Assembly (NCBI GenBank): GCA_017311185.1
Contig: JAESUZ010000425.1
Span: forward strand, 124,001 to 188,000
DNA: 64,000 bases
Direction: 5' to 3'
DNA from: Proteles cristata cristata
Lineage: Eukaryota; Chordata; Mammalia; Carnivora; Hyaenidae
Positions 11,000-22,411 of the stretch are shown in pieces (within the stretch, counting starts at the first letter, position 1; each line of letters begins with the position of its first letter). Below the pieces are notes generated by a model, which was not told the origin of the DNA, ran no database searches, and saw nothing but the letters and a program-made list of their open reading frames with translations. A program made the position numbers and the translations under genes.

Positions 11000-11930
11000 C
11001 TCACAAATAACCCAGCAACCATTTCCATATAGTGGTCAGTGGTCCCTGCTTCGTGTGAATCCTGTCCTCATATATGACGTGCTACATGACACCAGAACTC
11101 CAGGAGGTGGAGGAACCAGAAGGGGCAGAATTGAAGGTGAGTCTGTCTAAATTTTAACTCCATGCTTTTCCCGGGTATCGCTTCACTGACACACGGAGCT
11201 ATGACATCCTTAAATTATGGAATTCCAGCATTTTAGGATCTTGGGGCCAAGGGCGACACGGTTGTAACGTCGGTAAAATATCTAAGCACGTCCCAGGTCC
11301 CAGGCGGTTGGTAAAGAGTCACTACCCTGAGGGTCTCCCCATGTGGCTCCCTGATGGCTCCGGCCCACCCCAGCACCTCCAGACCTCCCCAAAATCCAGC
11401 ACCCAAAGGGTTAACATTGGGCTCAGTCTCCTGCCATCCATCAGGTGTCCACTCTTATTTTCCCGGTGGCAGACACTTATGGCAGCACCCCTATTTGGAC
11501 CTATCAGGTGTCACTTCTGGAAGGAAGTGGGATCTTCAGCCCCACAATTAACATCAAGTTCACCCAGCAGAGGTGTCGAAAAATGGGCCAAAGCCGGGCC
11601 GTCTTCTCAGTAGACATTCCTGAGCACAGGCCTCATTTAAAACCACCTGTAAGGTCAAATACATACTCAGGACAACAGGCCCTTAATCTCCTAAGGAATT
11701 TGTTTCAAAACTAAGCCCCGAGGTCAGACCGCGTGCTCCACCCTCAGCATCCCTGGGACCTGCCGGCCAACAGCCCGTGTTGTCCACCAAAGTGTGTCAG
11801 CTCTAGGCCCGTTCCTTGCAATGGGCGGAAGGACGTGGGCCCCTCTCCTGCTTCTTCGGGCCGACCTTGGTCAACACACTGCATACACGCCCCTGCGAGG
11901 GTCCCCTTCCGCACGGTCGAGGCTAACGAA
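11000..11930. other. CanSINE-free stretch
   Basis: Over 900 bases with no recognisable repeat. Open frames up to 112 codons on both strands lack similarity I can recognise. No splice-linked gene model found. Confidence 0.4.
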
Positions 11931-11934
11931 CACC

Positions 11935-12345
11935 AACACCCACCTTCCCTCCTCTTCCCCGGGAGCACGCCCAGACGTTTCCCAGCCTCCCTTGCGGGGG
12001 CGGGGGGGAAGCCAGGGCGTCATGTGACGTGTTCCAGCCAATTGGATGTAAGCGGAGGTAGTGTCCTCTGAGGGTTGCAAACTTGGTCTGCAAAAGTCTC
12101 TCACGTGCAGGGCTCATTCTCTCTCCAACCCAGTTGCTGGCTGAGTGGCGAGGTCTCTGTGAACCCAGGAGAGGATGGAGCCTCAAGATGGAAGGAGCCT
12201 GGGTCTCTGAACGATCAGGTAAAAGTCTGTGCACCAACTACATGCACCCAGCTAGACTTTACATAAGTGAAAAGTAAACCTTTATTGCGTCAAGTCAACG
12301 GGCTTTTGGAATCTGTTACAGAAACTGCTATTACTTAGCCTAAGT
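11935..12345 (+). mobile_element. Ancient dispersed repeat, family unnamed
   Basis: cagcctcccttgcgg, the catgtgac and ccaattggatgtaagcgg segments, agatggaaggagcctgggtc and aaacctttattgcgtcaag follow, in order, a repeat I know to be common in mammals but cannot name with certainty. Confidence 0.5.
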
Positions 12346-12480
12346 AGTTCGGTATTGTCGGGAATTGGCAAAGTCACCTCGCCTCTCATTTATGAAATAG
12401 GAATAAAGGCACCCATGGGTTGTTGAGAAGATTAAGTAAGATGGTGGATGAATGTTTCTGAGATGTAGACATTTCAGTTC
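12346..12480 (+). mobile_element. MIR fragment
   Basis: atttatgaaataggaataaa and gggttgttgagaagattaag fit the MIR 3' half. Confidence 0.55.
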
Positions 12481-12745
12481 AATATATACTCATCCTCTCC
12501 CTTCTTTCTTCTTCTAAGACGCCCGCAGGAAAGGCTACTGAAAGGAGAGAACTTCCATAAGTGAGGTATCAGAGGAGTCTAGGGGTGTGGGCTCCCTGAC
12601 TGTGGAGGGAGGGGCATGCCTAAAATGGCCTCTGGGGAACTCGGTATCTGATGCTTAGAAATTCAGATATCTCCCCAGGGTTTAAATAAACAGAGCCAGG
12701 ACAATCTCAAAATAGCAGGTGACTTCCAAAAAGTAGATCTTCCAA

Positions 12746-13290
12746 ATGCTGAGGCATAGGAGCACATGGACCCCAATGTTCAGAGCAGCACTCTCCACAA
12801 TAGCTAAGACATGGAAAGAGCCTAAGTGTCCATCCACGGATGAATGGATCAAGAAGATGTGGTTTATCTATACCATGGAATACTACATGGCAATGAGAAA
12901 CAATGAAATCTGGCCATGTGTAGCAACATGGATGGACCTTGAGGTGTTATGCTGAGCGAAATAAGTCAGGCAGAGAAGGACAAATACCATATGTTTGCAC
13001 GTATAGGAGGATTAGGAGGAACTTGATGGAGGAACAAGGGGGAGAAGAAGGGGGGAAATGGTGGGGGAAAGGGAGAGAGGCAAACCATGAGAGACTCTTG
13101 AATGCTGACAAAAACTGAGGACTGATGGATGTGGGGGGGAGGGGGGATGGGCATGGAGGAGGGCACTCGTGGGGATGAGCAGTGAGTGTTATGTGGAAAC
13201 TAATTTGACAATAAACTATTTGTAAAATAAATAAATAAATAAACAAATCAGAGAAAATACCTTCTCCACAAAAAAAAAAAAAAAAAAAAA
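12746..13290 (+). mobile_element. Feline-type L1 3' end with TSD
   Basis: 5'-truncated: ORF2 tail (includes caagaagatgtggtttatct and accatggaatactacatggc), 3' UTR, (AAAT)n and a long poly(A). Flanked by aaaagtagatcttcca / aaaagtagatctgcca. Confidence 0.88.
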
Positions 13291-14085
13291 GTAGATCTGC
13301 CAAGAGACTGGAAAATTTGCAGCCTGAGTTCTTACCATGGCTCCATAATGAACCTCTACATTCCAGAAGATTCAGCAGGAGAAAAGCCAGCAGGAATGAA
13401 ACTGGGTGGTGTTTGGGGGCCCTGGGGAGAAGCAAGGGCTTCTTAGAAAAGAGACACATGTGGAGGAGATGATGTGAGAAGGGGCTGGGGGTTGAGAGTG
13501 CAAGTCTTCAGTGTAAGACTGAGAAGTGACTGTCACCCAAAGGATGATGGGAAGCCAGGGAAGCTTTTAAACAGGGAATGACACCGTCTAGCTATGCTCT
13601 AGAAAATCAACTGCGGATGGAATCAGTGGGTGGCAGTTTCCATGACTCCACCAGGAACTGGGAAGGCAGAAGGGGACCGTAGAGGAGCATGAGCTCAGTA
13701 AACATGCATCTCCCTTTTCACATTAGACATTTGAGGGCTAGGGGGAGAATGATACCCCGAGGAGGAGAGTACCGGTAGGGATACAGACTGGGCAGTCCAT
13801 GGTCATGGCCTGAACAAAGACAGTTAGTTGCTACTTCCCGTAGGTGATTACCATTCCCTTAGGTGCCTATTGTAGCTCAGGGGGAGGTTTAAGGGGCTCC
13901 CAAATTCTGGAAAGAATGTAGAATATGGATGCATGCCATGTTGGGAAGGAGGAGCCTTTTGGATGACTGAGTAGTGGCTTGTTTCCTGGCTCACCTATCT
14001 AACCTGGAGAGCCAGAGGGGTCAAGGGTGGGAAATGAGCTTCTGCATAGCCATTTTCTGTTTTCATGTGACAATCACTGTTTTAA
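13291..14085. other. Unique-looking stretch
   Basis: About 800 bases with no SINE, LINE or LTR feature I recognise and no convincing coding signal. Confidence 0.35.
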
Positions 14086-14095
14086 AGAAGCCATC

Positions 14096-14260
14096 TGGGG
14101 CGCCTGGGTGGCTCAGTCGGTTAAGCCTCCCACTTCGGCTCAGGTCATGATCTCACAGTTCATGTGTTCGAGCCCCGCATCGGGCTCTGTGCTGACAGCT
14201 CTGTCTCTTGTGCTCTGTCTCTCTTTGTCTCAAAAATTTAAAAAACATCTAAAAAATAAT
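14096..14260 (+). mobile_element. CanSINE, internally deleted
   Basis: Good head, then jumps from the tgctgacagctc linker to a short CT tail. Flanks aaagaagccatct / aaagaaaccattt. Confidence 0.88.
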
Positions 14261-14275
14261 AAAGAAACCATTTGG

Positions 14276-14465
14276 TGTGTGTGGGGGTGGGGGGGCGGGT
14301 GCCTGGGTAGCTCAGTTGGTTGAATGACTGACTCTCAATTTCGGCTCAGGTTATGATGCCAGGGTCATGGGATTAAGCTCCTTGTCAGGCTCTGTGCTGA
14401 GCGTAGAGCCCGTTTGGGGTTCTCTCTCTTTCTCCTTCTGCCCCTCTCCCTCGCTTGTGTGCTCG

Positions 14466-14497
<32 letters not shown>

Positions 14498-14520
14498 GTC
14501 TCTAAAATACAAAATAAAAT
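14276..14520 (+). mobile_element. CanSINE, SINEC_b-like, with TSD
   Basis: Different 3' body (tgctgagcgtagagcccg) from SINEC_Fc. TSD AAAGAAACCATTTG near 14262-14275 and 14521-14534. Confidence 0.85.
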
Positions 14521-14859
14521 AAAGAAACCATTTGGGGCTAGAGCCCTGATGTCCACCTTCTTGAAGCACTGTGGGGTGGGGGGGGAGGGGGTTGGTGGGG
14601 GAGGAGCTCCGTTTCCTTCTAAGTAGGTAAAGGTTGAGGAGGATGGGAAATACAGTAGGAGGAGAACACCATGGAAAGTATCTTCGACTTGCCTTCCGGG
14701 TCCATTCTCTGCCCTTCTCCACCTGCTCTGGGCCCCAGCTGAGTGGGCTAATGAGAAACCACAACAGAAAATGAGAGAGAAGGCAGGGAGAGAGAAGGGA
14801 TTGGTACTATGGACTGGACTGATACGTGGAAGCCCCGATCACCCTCAGAATGAGGCCGC

Positions 14860-15120
14860 GAGGGGGGCCCCAAACCAACCTGACACACGTTCTTATAAGA
14901 AGGGGATGTTTGGACACACAGACGCCAGGGGCATGTGCCCTGGGAGGAAGGACCATGTGCACACACAGCAACAAATCTGCTAACTGCGAGCCCAGGAGAG
15001 ACGCCTGGCCAGAAACCAACCCTACCCATCCCTCAATCTTGAACCTCCAGCCTCCAGAACAGTGAGAAAATAAATTTCGGTTGTGCAAGCCACCCAGTCG
15101 GTGGTGTTCTGTTATGACAG
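14860..15120 (+). mobile_element. MaLR (MLT1-like) LTR fragment
   Basis: cttataagaaggggatgttt, cctccagcctccagaacagt, then aaataaatttcggttgtgca and ccacccagtcggtgg. Confidence 0.7.
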
Positions 15121-15359
15121 CCCCTGCATGAGACTCTTCTCGACTGCCTGGCTCGAGGGGAGGGTGCCGCTGGTCTCCCGCTAGAACCCGGAGACAGATA
15201 GTACCAAGATTCTGTTTCCATTCTGTTTCTTCCTGTGTCTTCGGCTCGTGGCCCATTTGGCCTGCCAGGATATTTGAGGATATTTTGCAATTACTGCTTC
15301 GTGGAAGGGCTGGCAAAAGAGAAATGGGACAAAGAGGAGTCATTTCCTCTTTGTGTCTC

Positions 15360-15775
15360 CATCCTCCTCCCCCAAATTCACATGTTAAACTCTCAGCCCC
15401 CAGTGTCTCAGAATGTGGCCTTATCTGGGAACAGGACCTTTGCGGAAGTAATTAGCGAACATGCAGTCATACTGGGGAAGGGTGGGCCCCACATCCAATA
15501 TGGCCGCTGTCCTTATAAAAGGGGGAAATTTGGACGCAGACACATGCACGGGGACTTGCATTCTGCAAGCCAAGGAACGCCGATGGACGCCAGCACACCA
15601 CCAGAAGCTGGGAGCGAGCAGGGGACAGGTTATCTCGTACAGCCTCAGAAGGAATGGGCCCGGCCCACACCTTGACGGTGGACTTGTGGCTTCCAGAACT
15701 GAGATGATACATTTCTGTTGTTGAGGGCGCCCGGTCGAGGCATGTTGTTACATCAGCCCCAGGAACTGATGTTAC
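15360..15775 (+). mobile_element. MaLR (MLT1-like) LTR, nearly complete
   Basis: tcacatgttaaactctcagc, gtctcagaatgtggccttat, ccttataaaagggggaaatt, caagccaaggaacgcc and gatgatacatttctgttgtt in the expected order. Confidence 0.78.
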
Positions 15776-15794
15776 AGGAGCCTCAAGGGTCGTC

Positions 15795-16000
15795 ACAGAC
15801 ATCCACTCCGAGTTCATTCCCATTCCTTCTTTTATTCCACACATATTGGTGTCCATTCCTAGGTCCCTTGGGCCCTGCATTCTAGTGGGAGAGGCAGACA
15901 CCATGTCGGTAAGCACAGATGATACACCATGCTAGGCAGTAAATGCTCTGAAAGGAACCAGAGTTCGGTGAGGCCGCCACCTCAGCTGGGCAGTCAGACC
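15795..16000 (-). mobile_element. L2 relic
   Basis: tgcattctagtgggagaggc and the surrounding order match the reverse L2 3' region. Confidence 0.6.
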
Positions 16001-16234
16001 AAGGGGTGTCACGATGGCGGCCCCAAGGCACTGAGGGCACAAATCACGGAAATGCCCACTGGACTGGACACAAAGGCCGAGCCAATGATGATCGGGCCAT
16101 GGCTTGGACTTTTATCGCAAGTGCAATGTGGGGACACAGTTGGACCTGCATTTTGACGAGAATGCTGTGGCTGCCATGAGGGGGGCAGTGTGAGCAGGCC
16201 GCAGGGTAGAGGGCTTCCCTTGGGAGGCGTATGA

Positions 16235-16480
16235 GTCTGTTACCACCAGGGCCGCCATAACCAAGCACCATGCACCGGGTGGCCTGGACCCCAGAAATGT
16301 GTTACCTAAGAGTGTGAAATCAGGGTCGTAGGGCTGTTCCTCCCGAAAGCTGTGAGGGAGAGTCTGTTCCAGACTCTTCTCTGATTGGTGGGCCATCTGT
16401 GGTGTTCCTTGGTTTGTGGAAGCATCACCTGATCTCCACCTACATCTTCGTGTGGAATCCTTCCTGTGTGCACATCTCTG
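16235..16480 (-). mobile_element. MaLR (MLT1-like) LTR fragment
   Basis: agggccgccataaccaagca, ggaagcatcacctgatctcc and acatcttcgtgtgg, the reverse of the LTR type seen at 15360. Confidence 0.6.
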
Positions 16481-16502
16481 TGTCTCAGTTTCCTTTTTTA
16501 TT

Positions 16503-16700
16503 TTTTTAAAGTTTATTTATTTATTTTGAGAGAAAGAGAGCACAAGCAGGGGAGGCCAGAGAGAAGGAGAGACAGAATCCGAAACAAACTCCGGGCCTTG
16601 AGCTGTGCAGTGCAGGGCTTGAACTCACAAACCAGAAGATCATGACTTGAGCCGAGATCAAGAGCCAGATGCCTAACTGACCGAGCCACCCAGGCACCCC
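16503..16700 (-). mobile_element. CanSINE, antisense
   Basis: Near-TSD tctcagtttcct / cctcaatttcct flanks. The head has gatcaagagccagatg. Confidence 0.88.
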
Positions 16701-16734
16701 TCAATTTCCTCTTTTTATAAAGATGCACTCCATG

Positions 16735-16915
16735 GGCCCCTGGGTGGCTCAGTTGATTAAGCATCTGACTTCGCCTCAGGTCATGATCTCACGGTTGGTG
16801 AGTTCGAGGCCTGTATCGGGCTCTGTGCTGACAGTGTGGAGTCTGCCTGGGATTCTCTGTCTCCTCTCTGTCTGCCCCTCCCCTGCTTGTGATCTCTCTC
16901 TCTCTCTCAAAATAA
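16735..16915 (+). mobile_element. CanSINE, sense
   Basis: Head cccctgggtggctcagttga; its A tail seeds the purine tract that follows. Confidence 0.9.
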
Positions 16916-17021
16916 ATGAAAGAAAGAAAGGAAGGAAGAAAGAAAGGAAGGAAGGAAGGAAGGAAGGAAGGAAGAAAGAAAGAGAGAGAGAGAGAGAGAG
17001 AAAAGAAAGAGAGAGAGAGGA

Positions 17022-17081
<60 letters not shown>

Positions 17082-17085
17082 AATT
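16916..17085. repeat. Purine tract (GAAA/GGAA/GA)n
   Basis: About 170 bases of almost only A and G on the + strand: gaaa, ggaa and a central (ga)n block. Confidence 0.95.
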
Positions 17086-17499
17086 AAAAGTATTTAGGAG
17101 GTAAAATCCACAGGATGTGGCAGTGAGTTGACCCAGGCAGGGGGAGAGGGTGGTGCAGGGGGGGGGGGTGAGGCTGGAGTTGGGGTCGGGCTGGGACAGT
17201 GGATAGTTGGGAAATCCCTAAACACACAGAAGGCTGAGAGTAGTTCTGGGCTTGCCCCTGTTCCTGGTGACCAGGTTGGAGCTGGAGCACCCTCATTTGG
17301 GGAGGAGGGGGAGGGAATGTGCACACCTGGAAGTGTGGGAGCGATGGGAGGCGTTCCCACCATAGACTGAATCTTGGACCCTTACAACAAATTGTCCAAA
17401 CCTTAAAATTAGAGACTGATTTGACCATCTTTTCCCTTCAATTGGCAGGTGTCTCTTAGGACTGTGGGATCTCAGAATCCTAGAACAGTAACAGTTGAC

Positions 17500-17690
17500 A
17501 TTGACAGAGTCTTTCTTAGTCCACGCAATTTACATTTGTGAACTTAGTGAGCTCTCTCATCGTCTTCTGAGACAACGTCCCCATTTTCAGGAGGAGGAAA
17601 CGGCACTGACGGAGGTGTCCCAGCCAGGGATGGAACGTAGCAGAAATGAATGTGATCCCAGGTCTGCCCAACTCCAAGACCCTTACACAA
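17500..17690 (-). mobile_element. MIR relic
   Basis: gtccccattttcaggaggag then tcccagccagggatggaacg, MIR reverse layout. Confidence 0.6.
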
Positions 17691-17748
17691 TAAGCCTTCC
17701 TTACACTAACGCCCATATTAATACTTCTAACAGCAATGGTCATGCCAG

Positions 17749-17942
17749 GGCGCCTGCGTGGCTCAGTCGGTTAAGCATCCGACTTCGGCCCAGGTCATGA
17801 TCTCACGGTTCGAGCCCTGTGTCCGGGTCTGTGCTGACAGCTTGGAGCCTGGAGCCTGCTTCATATTCTGTGTTTCCCTCTCTCTCTGGCTCTCCCCCTG
17901 CTTGCATTCTGTCTCTTTTCCTCTCAAAAATAAACAAACATT
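17749..17942 (+). mobile_element. CanSINE, sense, host of the next SINE
   Basis: Standard head (cgcctgcgtggctcagtcgg) and tail aaaaataaacaaacatt, in which the next copy sits. Confidence 0.9.
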
Positions 17943-18160
17943 GGGGCGCCTGGGTGGCTTAGTCGGTTAAGCGTCCGACTTTTGCTTAGGTCATGATCTC
18001 GCGATTCGTGGGTTTGAGCCCCACGTCGGGCTCTGTGCTGACTGCCGGCTCAGAGCCTGGAGCCTGTTTCAGTCTGTGACTCCCTCTGACCCTCCCCTGC
18101 TCATGCTGTCTCTCTCTCTCTCCTAGAAATAAATAAAACATTAAAAAAAATACTGTAAAA
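17943..18160 (+). mobile_element. CanSINE, young subfamily
   Basis: Diagnostic tttgcttagg, gctgactgccggctc, tttcagtctgtgac and tcctagaaataaa; inserted in the A-tail of the copy before it. Confidence 0.92.
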
Positions 18161-18269
18161 AAATAAATAAACATTAAAAATTTTTAATAAAAAAAATGGT
18201 CACGATCGTGACAAGAATGCTGTCATTACAGACCTTGCTGTGAGTTAGCACTGCTGGCCTTGGGTCACT

Positions 18270-18385
18270 GAGTCCCCACCCCACAGAGGAAGAAACAGAG
18301 GCTCGGAGATGCTAAGCTCCTTGTTCAAGGTCACCAGCAAGTAGGTGGCAGAGGTGTGGTTTGAATCCAAGCTGTGTCTGTCTTC
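18270..18385 (-). mobile_element. MIR relic
   Basis: cagaggaagaaacagaggct, caaggtcaccagcaagtagg and tttgaatccaag. Confidence 0.7.
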
Positions 18386-18684
18386 CATCTTAGAACAGTA
18401 GAAGGGACTTCCTCACCTACTTGAAAATGAAGGGAACGAAGGCCAGAGAAGGAAAGGTCTCACGCAAGATGCAGCCTAGGGAAGGGCCACGGTGACAAAA
18501 AGGAAGTAAAAGTCTTGGATCAGAGTCCTGTGTTTATAGACATTCCTGTGTGCTTTTCTCTCATGCCCTTCTTGAGAAGGCCCTTAACAGGGGAGACAAA
18601 GCAGGCCTGGACCCTTAATCCCCTGAGGAAACTTTTGGAATTATGCTCTGATATCTCTCCCACTTCTGAGGCAAACTGGTCTAA

Positions 18685-18765
18685 ACTCAAGATCAGGACC
18701 TGCCACTTACTAGCTGTGCAAACTTGGATAAATATATTGACCTCTCTGTGCCACCTTATCTCATG
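18685..18765 (+). mobile_element. MIR relic, cut by a SINE
   Basis: gacctgccacttactagctg and tattgacctctctgtgccac. Confidence 0.7.
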
Positions 18766-18767
18766 GG

Positions 18768-18970
18768 TTTTTTTTTTCTTATTGATTTATTTTGAGAGAG
18801 AGATGGAATGAGCAGGCAGGGGCAGAGAGAGAGAGGGAGAAAGAGAATACTAAGCAGGCTCTATCCTGTCTGTGTCCGATGCGAGGCTCGATCTCATGAA
18901 CCATGAGATCCTGACGTGAGCTGAGATCAAGAGTTAGATGCTTAACCGATTGAGCCACCCAAGCACCCCC
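18768..18970 (-). mobile_element. CanSINE, antisense
   Basis: Starts ttttttttcttattgattta; ends gagccacccaagcaccccc. Inserted into the MIR just upstream. Confidence 0.87.
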
Positions 18971-19734
18971 CTCGTGGGATGGTTTTAAAGACTCAAGGAA
19001 GATAAAGGTGTTCTACATCTGGCAGATGAGCTCTTCAAAAAAGTTAACCTCTCCCTAGCCTCATTCTCAGTAAGTCACATGCATGCATGGGGCAGGGGGG
19101 TCTGAGGCACAAGGAAGGGTCCTGGAAGTCAGGGGTGAGCAGGGCACTGAGGCGCTCAGATCTGATATGGACTCCCGTGACCCCAGACTTTGGATGCTGT
19201 CTGGTACCTGAATGGGCCAAGGCTCAGATATCTCAAAACATCAGCTGATAGCAGGTCAGTAAATATTTTGAGACAATGAAAACTTGACAGTCTGAAACCC
19301 AAGCCCCGATGCAGCCTGGGCACTGAGCTGGGTCCTAGTCACTCAGCAAATGCTGACCCTGGTCACACGCTGCTGCCCCCACAGTGATCCTGAACACTGC
19401 TTGGCCCACAAAAGGCATCCCAGGGAGAAGAACGAAGACAAAGAGATACAAAACTGTGTGCTGAGTTTGGTTGGAGGTAAGTAGGGAGAATGCTTAAGCC
19501 AAAGGGTGTATCGGGAAATTTTGGAAAATGGACCCAGAGAGGTCCCTTTGGCCATCAGCAAAAGCTTTGAAAACCCCACTGAGCAATTTTGACTTCTCCT
19601 TGGAGGGCCTCGGAGAACCATGGAGGGTTTTAAGCTGGGGGGTGGGGGGGGGACATAATTTCAATCACTGTGCTTAAGACTATTCACTGATTTGGAGAAC
19701 GGCCAGGATGATGTCATAATCAGAGTAGGTTAAC

Positions 19735-19885
19735 TGTTGTAACAAAGATTCCCTCTAATCTCGGTGGCTTAAAACAACAAAAGTTTATTTCTCATTCCCA
19801 TCTTATTTGGGTGAAGGTGTGGAGGGTCTCCCCCTAGTGGTTACTTCAGAAACAGGGCACAGAACACAGGATGGGTTGTTTTGAT
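19735..19885 (-). mobile_element. Old LTR-like repeat, possibly MaLR
   Basis: gttgtaacaaagattccctc then ggtggcttaaaacaacaaaa. The type is tentative. Confidence 0.4.
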
Positions 19886-19892
19886 TTTTGGT

Positions 19893-19914
19893 TTTTTGTT
19901 TTGTTTTGTTGTGT

Positions 19915-19952
<38 letters not shown>

Positions 19953-20119
19953 CGTGAACAGGAGAGGATCAGAGAGAGAGGGAGTCACAGAATCCGAAAC
20001 AGGCTCCAGGCTCTGAGCTGTCAGCACAGAGTCCGACGCGGGGCTGGAACCCACAAACCCTGAGATCATGACCTGAGCCGAAGTTGGATGCTTAACCGAC
20101 TGAGCCACCCAGGCGCCCC
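19893..20119 (-). mobile_element. CanSINE, antisense
   Basis: Long (AG)n, old-type linker (gagctgtcagc) and old head; ends cacccaggcgcccct. Confidence 0.92.
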
Positions 20120-20249
20120 TGTTTTTGTTTTTTTCTCCATTATGTCAACAACTCCGGAAGGTGGGACACAACTCTTGGTGGCCAGCTCGTTGTGGCTGCG
20201 GCGCACCCTGGCTCCAGTCACGGAGGCTGAATAATCAGGAGTTGTTTCT

Positions 20250-20400
20250 TAAGTCAACAAATATTTATAGCATTCCCGACATGTGCCGGACGCTGTTTTA
20301 AGGCCCTGGAATTCAGCCAGGAACTAAAGTCCTTGCATTCAAGGAGCTTAGATGTTTATGGAGGAGACGGATAATAGACATATTATTAAAATTAAGTGCT
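20250..20400 (-). mobile_element. L2 relic
   Basis: agtcaacaaatatttatagc and caaggagcttagatgtttat. Confidence 0.65.
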
Positions 20401-20990
20401 ATTTTTCTTTCAGTTGCAAATAGCAGAAACACCTCAAACCAGTTTAAAAAGAAAAAAAAAAAGCAATTGATTAGCTCCCGGATTAGTTAATTTGGGTATT
20501 GCAGGAGGTTATCAGGTTTCAGCAACCCTCTACCTACTACCATCAGCCTTGAAAGCAAGGGTGCTTCTGTCCCTCCCTTTGTGCTATGGCTTCATTCTGC
20601 GGTCACTCTCCCATCTCTCGGTGGAAAGACGTTCATTACAGCCCCCAGTCGCCTATTAACCCGGGAGAGACTCTGATTGGCTCTGCCTGGGTCACATGAC
20701 CATCTTTGGCCCAATCACCATGAGTCTAGGATGGTAGCAGCCAGAGCATTGCTCATCCTTGAGGAGGGTGGAAGGAGAGGACAGTGTCTGGTCTGACAGC
20801 CCAGCTGTGACCAAGTACCTGTGTTGTGGAGAAAGTTCCCCATATCGGGTGATTACCAAGTAAGGAAGGAAATGAAGGGGCATTCGGATGAATAAACGGT
20901 TGACCTCTCAGTCCTGTGATCCACGTCTAGACCAGAATTGAGACACACGCACTTGCTCATATAGGCAGCCCAAAAAGTGGCCCCACTTGG
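20401..20990. other. Unclassified, possibly old repeat
   Basis: tttcagttgcaaatagcaga and ttgattggctctgcc-like parts recall a degraded interspersed repeat, but I cannot name it. No coding signal. Confidence 0.3.
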
Positions 20991-20991
20991 A

Positions 20992-21170
20992 GGCTCCTGG
21001 GTGGCACAGTCACTTAAGCGCCTGACTCTCGATTTCAGCTCAGGTCGTGATCTCACAGTTCATGAGTTCAAATTCTGAGTCAGCCTGCTTAGGATTCTCT
21101 TTCTCTCTCTCTCTCTCTCTGCCTCTCCTCCCCTCCCCCCAAAAAATAAACAAACTTTTAAAAAATGCCC
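20992..21170 (+). mobile_element. CanSINE, sense, shortened
   Basis: Head with ctgactctcgatttcagctc; the region between the B box and tail is deleted. Confidence 0.85.
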
Positions 21171-21774
21171 CCACTCAGCACAAAAGCAACTCTTCTACAC
21201 ACGACCAAAATTTCATTTATCCTCCATCCCCATATAAAGTAGAATCCCCGTGCCAGTGTCTAATGAAGGAACTCTGAGCAGGGTGTGAGGAGAACGCTAT
21301 GGCGAGGTGTCAGTCAGATGTCCAAAATCTACAGCCCGGTGGCCACTGAAACCATCCTCTGTACACCTGCGGTGGAGTCTGTTGACTGTCGACACCACAG
21401 ACATTCCCATTCTCTCTCTTCTGATTGCAAAGCCTGCGTTCCACAAAAAAGCTTGGAAATACTCCTTTTCCCAGCATTCCTTGTGGCTACGGGTAGCCAT
21501 GTGTCAAAGCTTGGGTCAGAAAGGCCTAACGGGGGAACTTCTGCTATGGTGTTCCAAAAAAGATTCTTCCTCTTTAATAAACAGAGAGTAGGATGTGAAG
21601 TAAGTCGTCTTAAAGTGCAGGCTGCCCTCTGCTTGACTTTGGAGACAGCTGGCCAAGGCCTATAAGTCAATAAAGTAGACAATGGAGCAAGCGAATAAAC
21701 AGATTTTTATTACCTTGTTGAATTATCAAATCAGTTCTGGCACTGCTTAGCTCCAGACTTCTTGATTCTTCCTG
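21171..21774. other. Unique-looking stretch
   Basis: About 600 bases. Overlapping open frames on both strands, the longest 126 codons, show no family I recognise. Confidence 0.3.
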
Positions 21775-21860
21775 GATTGATCCCAGGAACTGTGAGATCA
21801 TGACCTGAGATGAAACCAAGAGCCAGACGCCTAACCGACTGAGCCCCCCCGGGGGTCCCT
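21775..21860 (-). mobile_element. CanSINE head fragment
   Basis: Only the tRNA-like part is left: ctgtgagatcatgacctgag to gactgagccccccc. Confidence 0.8.
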
Positions 21861-22197
21861 GATCCCCAAGATTCTTGTTTCACTGTTCACTGGGTGATCA
21901 GGCTGTACAATGAAGGTCAGAGGCAGTATATGCCACCCAGGGGAGAAACAGGTGCATAATTCAAGGTCACTGAAACAGACAAAACACCCACCAGGCTCAA
22001 GTGACACAGGCTTTACCCACAGCAAGGGAGGAGATCCAGGCCCCCATGACCAGCAAATCTACTCCACAGCCAACACCGGCCATGTAAACTACACACACGC
22101 CACTGTATCCTGCACTGGAAGGACCCTGGAATTCAGAAAGCGAGGAACTTGCCTATGGGCCATTGACACACACCCTTAAGTAGAACAAGGGAGTACT

Positions 22198-22411
22198 GGG
22201 GTGCCTGGGTGGCTCAGTCAGTTAAGCATCTGACTCTTGATCTCAGCTCAGGTCATGATCTCACAGTTCGTGGATTCGAGTCCCGCATCGGGCTCTGGGC
22301 TGACAACAAGGAGTCTGTTTGAGATTCTCTCTCTCCCTCTCTCTCTGCCTCTCCCCTGCTTGCTCTCTAGCTCTCTCTCAAAATCAATAAAAATAAACTT
22401 AAAAAAAAAAA
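22198..22411 (+). mobile_element. CanSINE, sense
   Basis: Head ggggtgcctgggtggctcag with the tctgactcttgatctcagc variant. Confidence 0.9.

Noticed and set aside
11990..12050. Promoter-like cluster: GC box, TCATGTGAC box, CRE-like TGACGTG and CCAAT
   Set aside because: Most of these words belong to an ancient dispersed repeat that carries the same order elsewhere; no exon or CpG island follows.
14807..15343. 178-codon antisense frame
   Set aside because: Overlaps a MaLR LTR in reverse; the composition looks random.
16916..17085. CRISPR-like or satellite array
   Set aside because: Simple purine microsatellite without spacers; the organism is a mammal.
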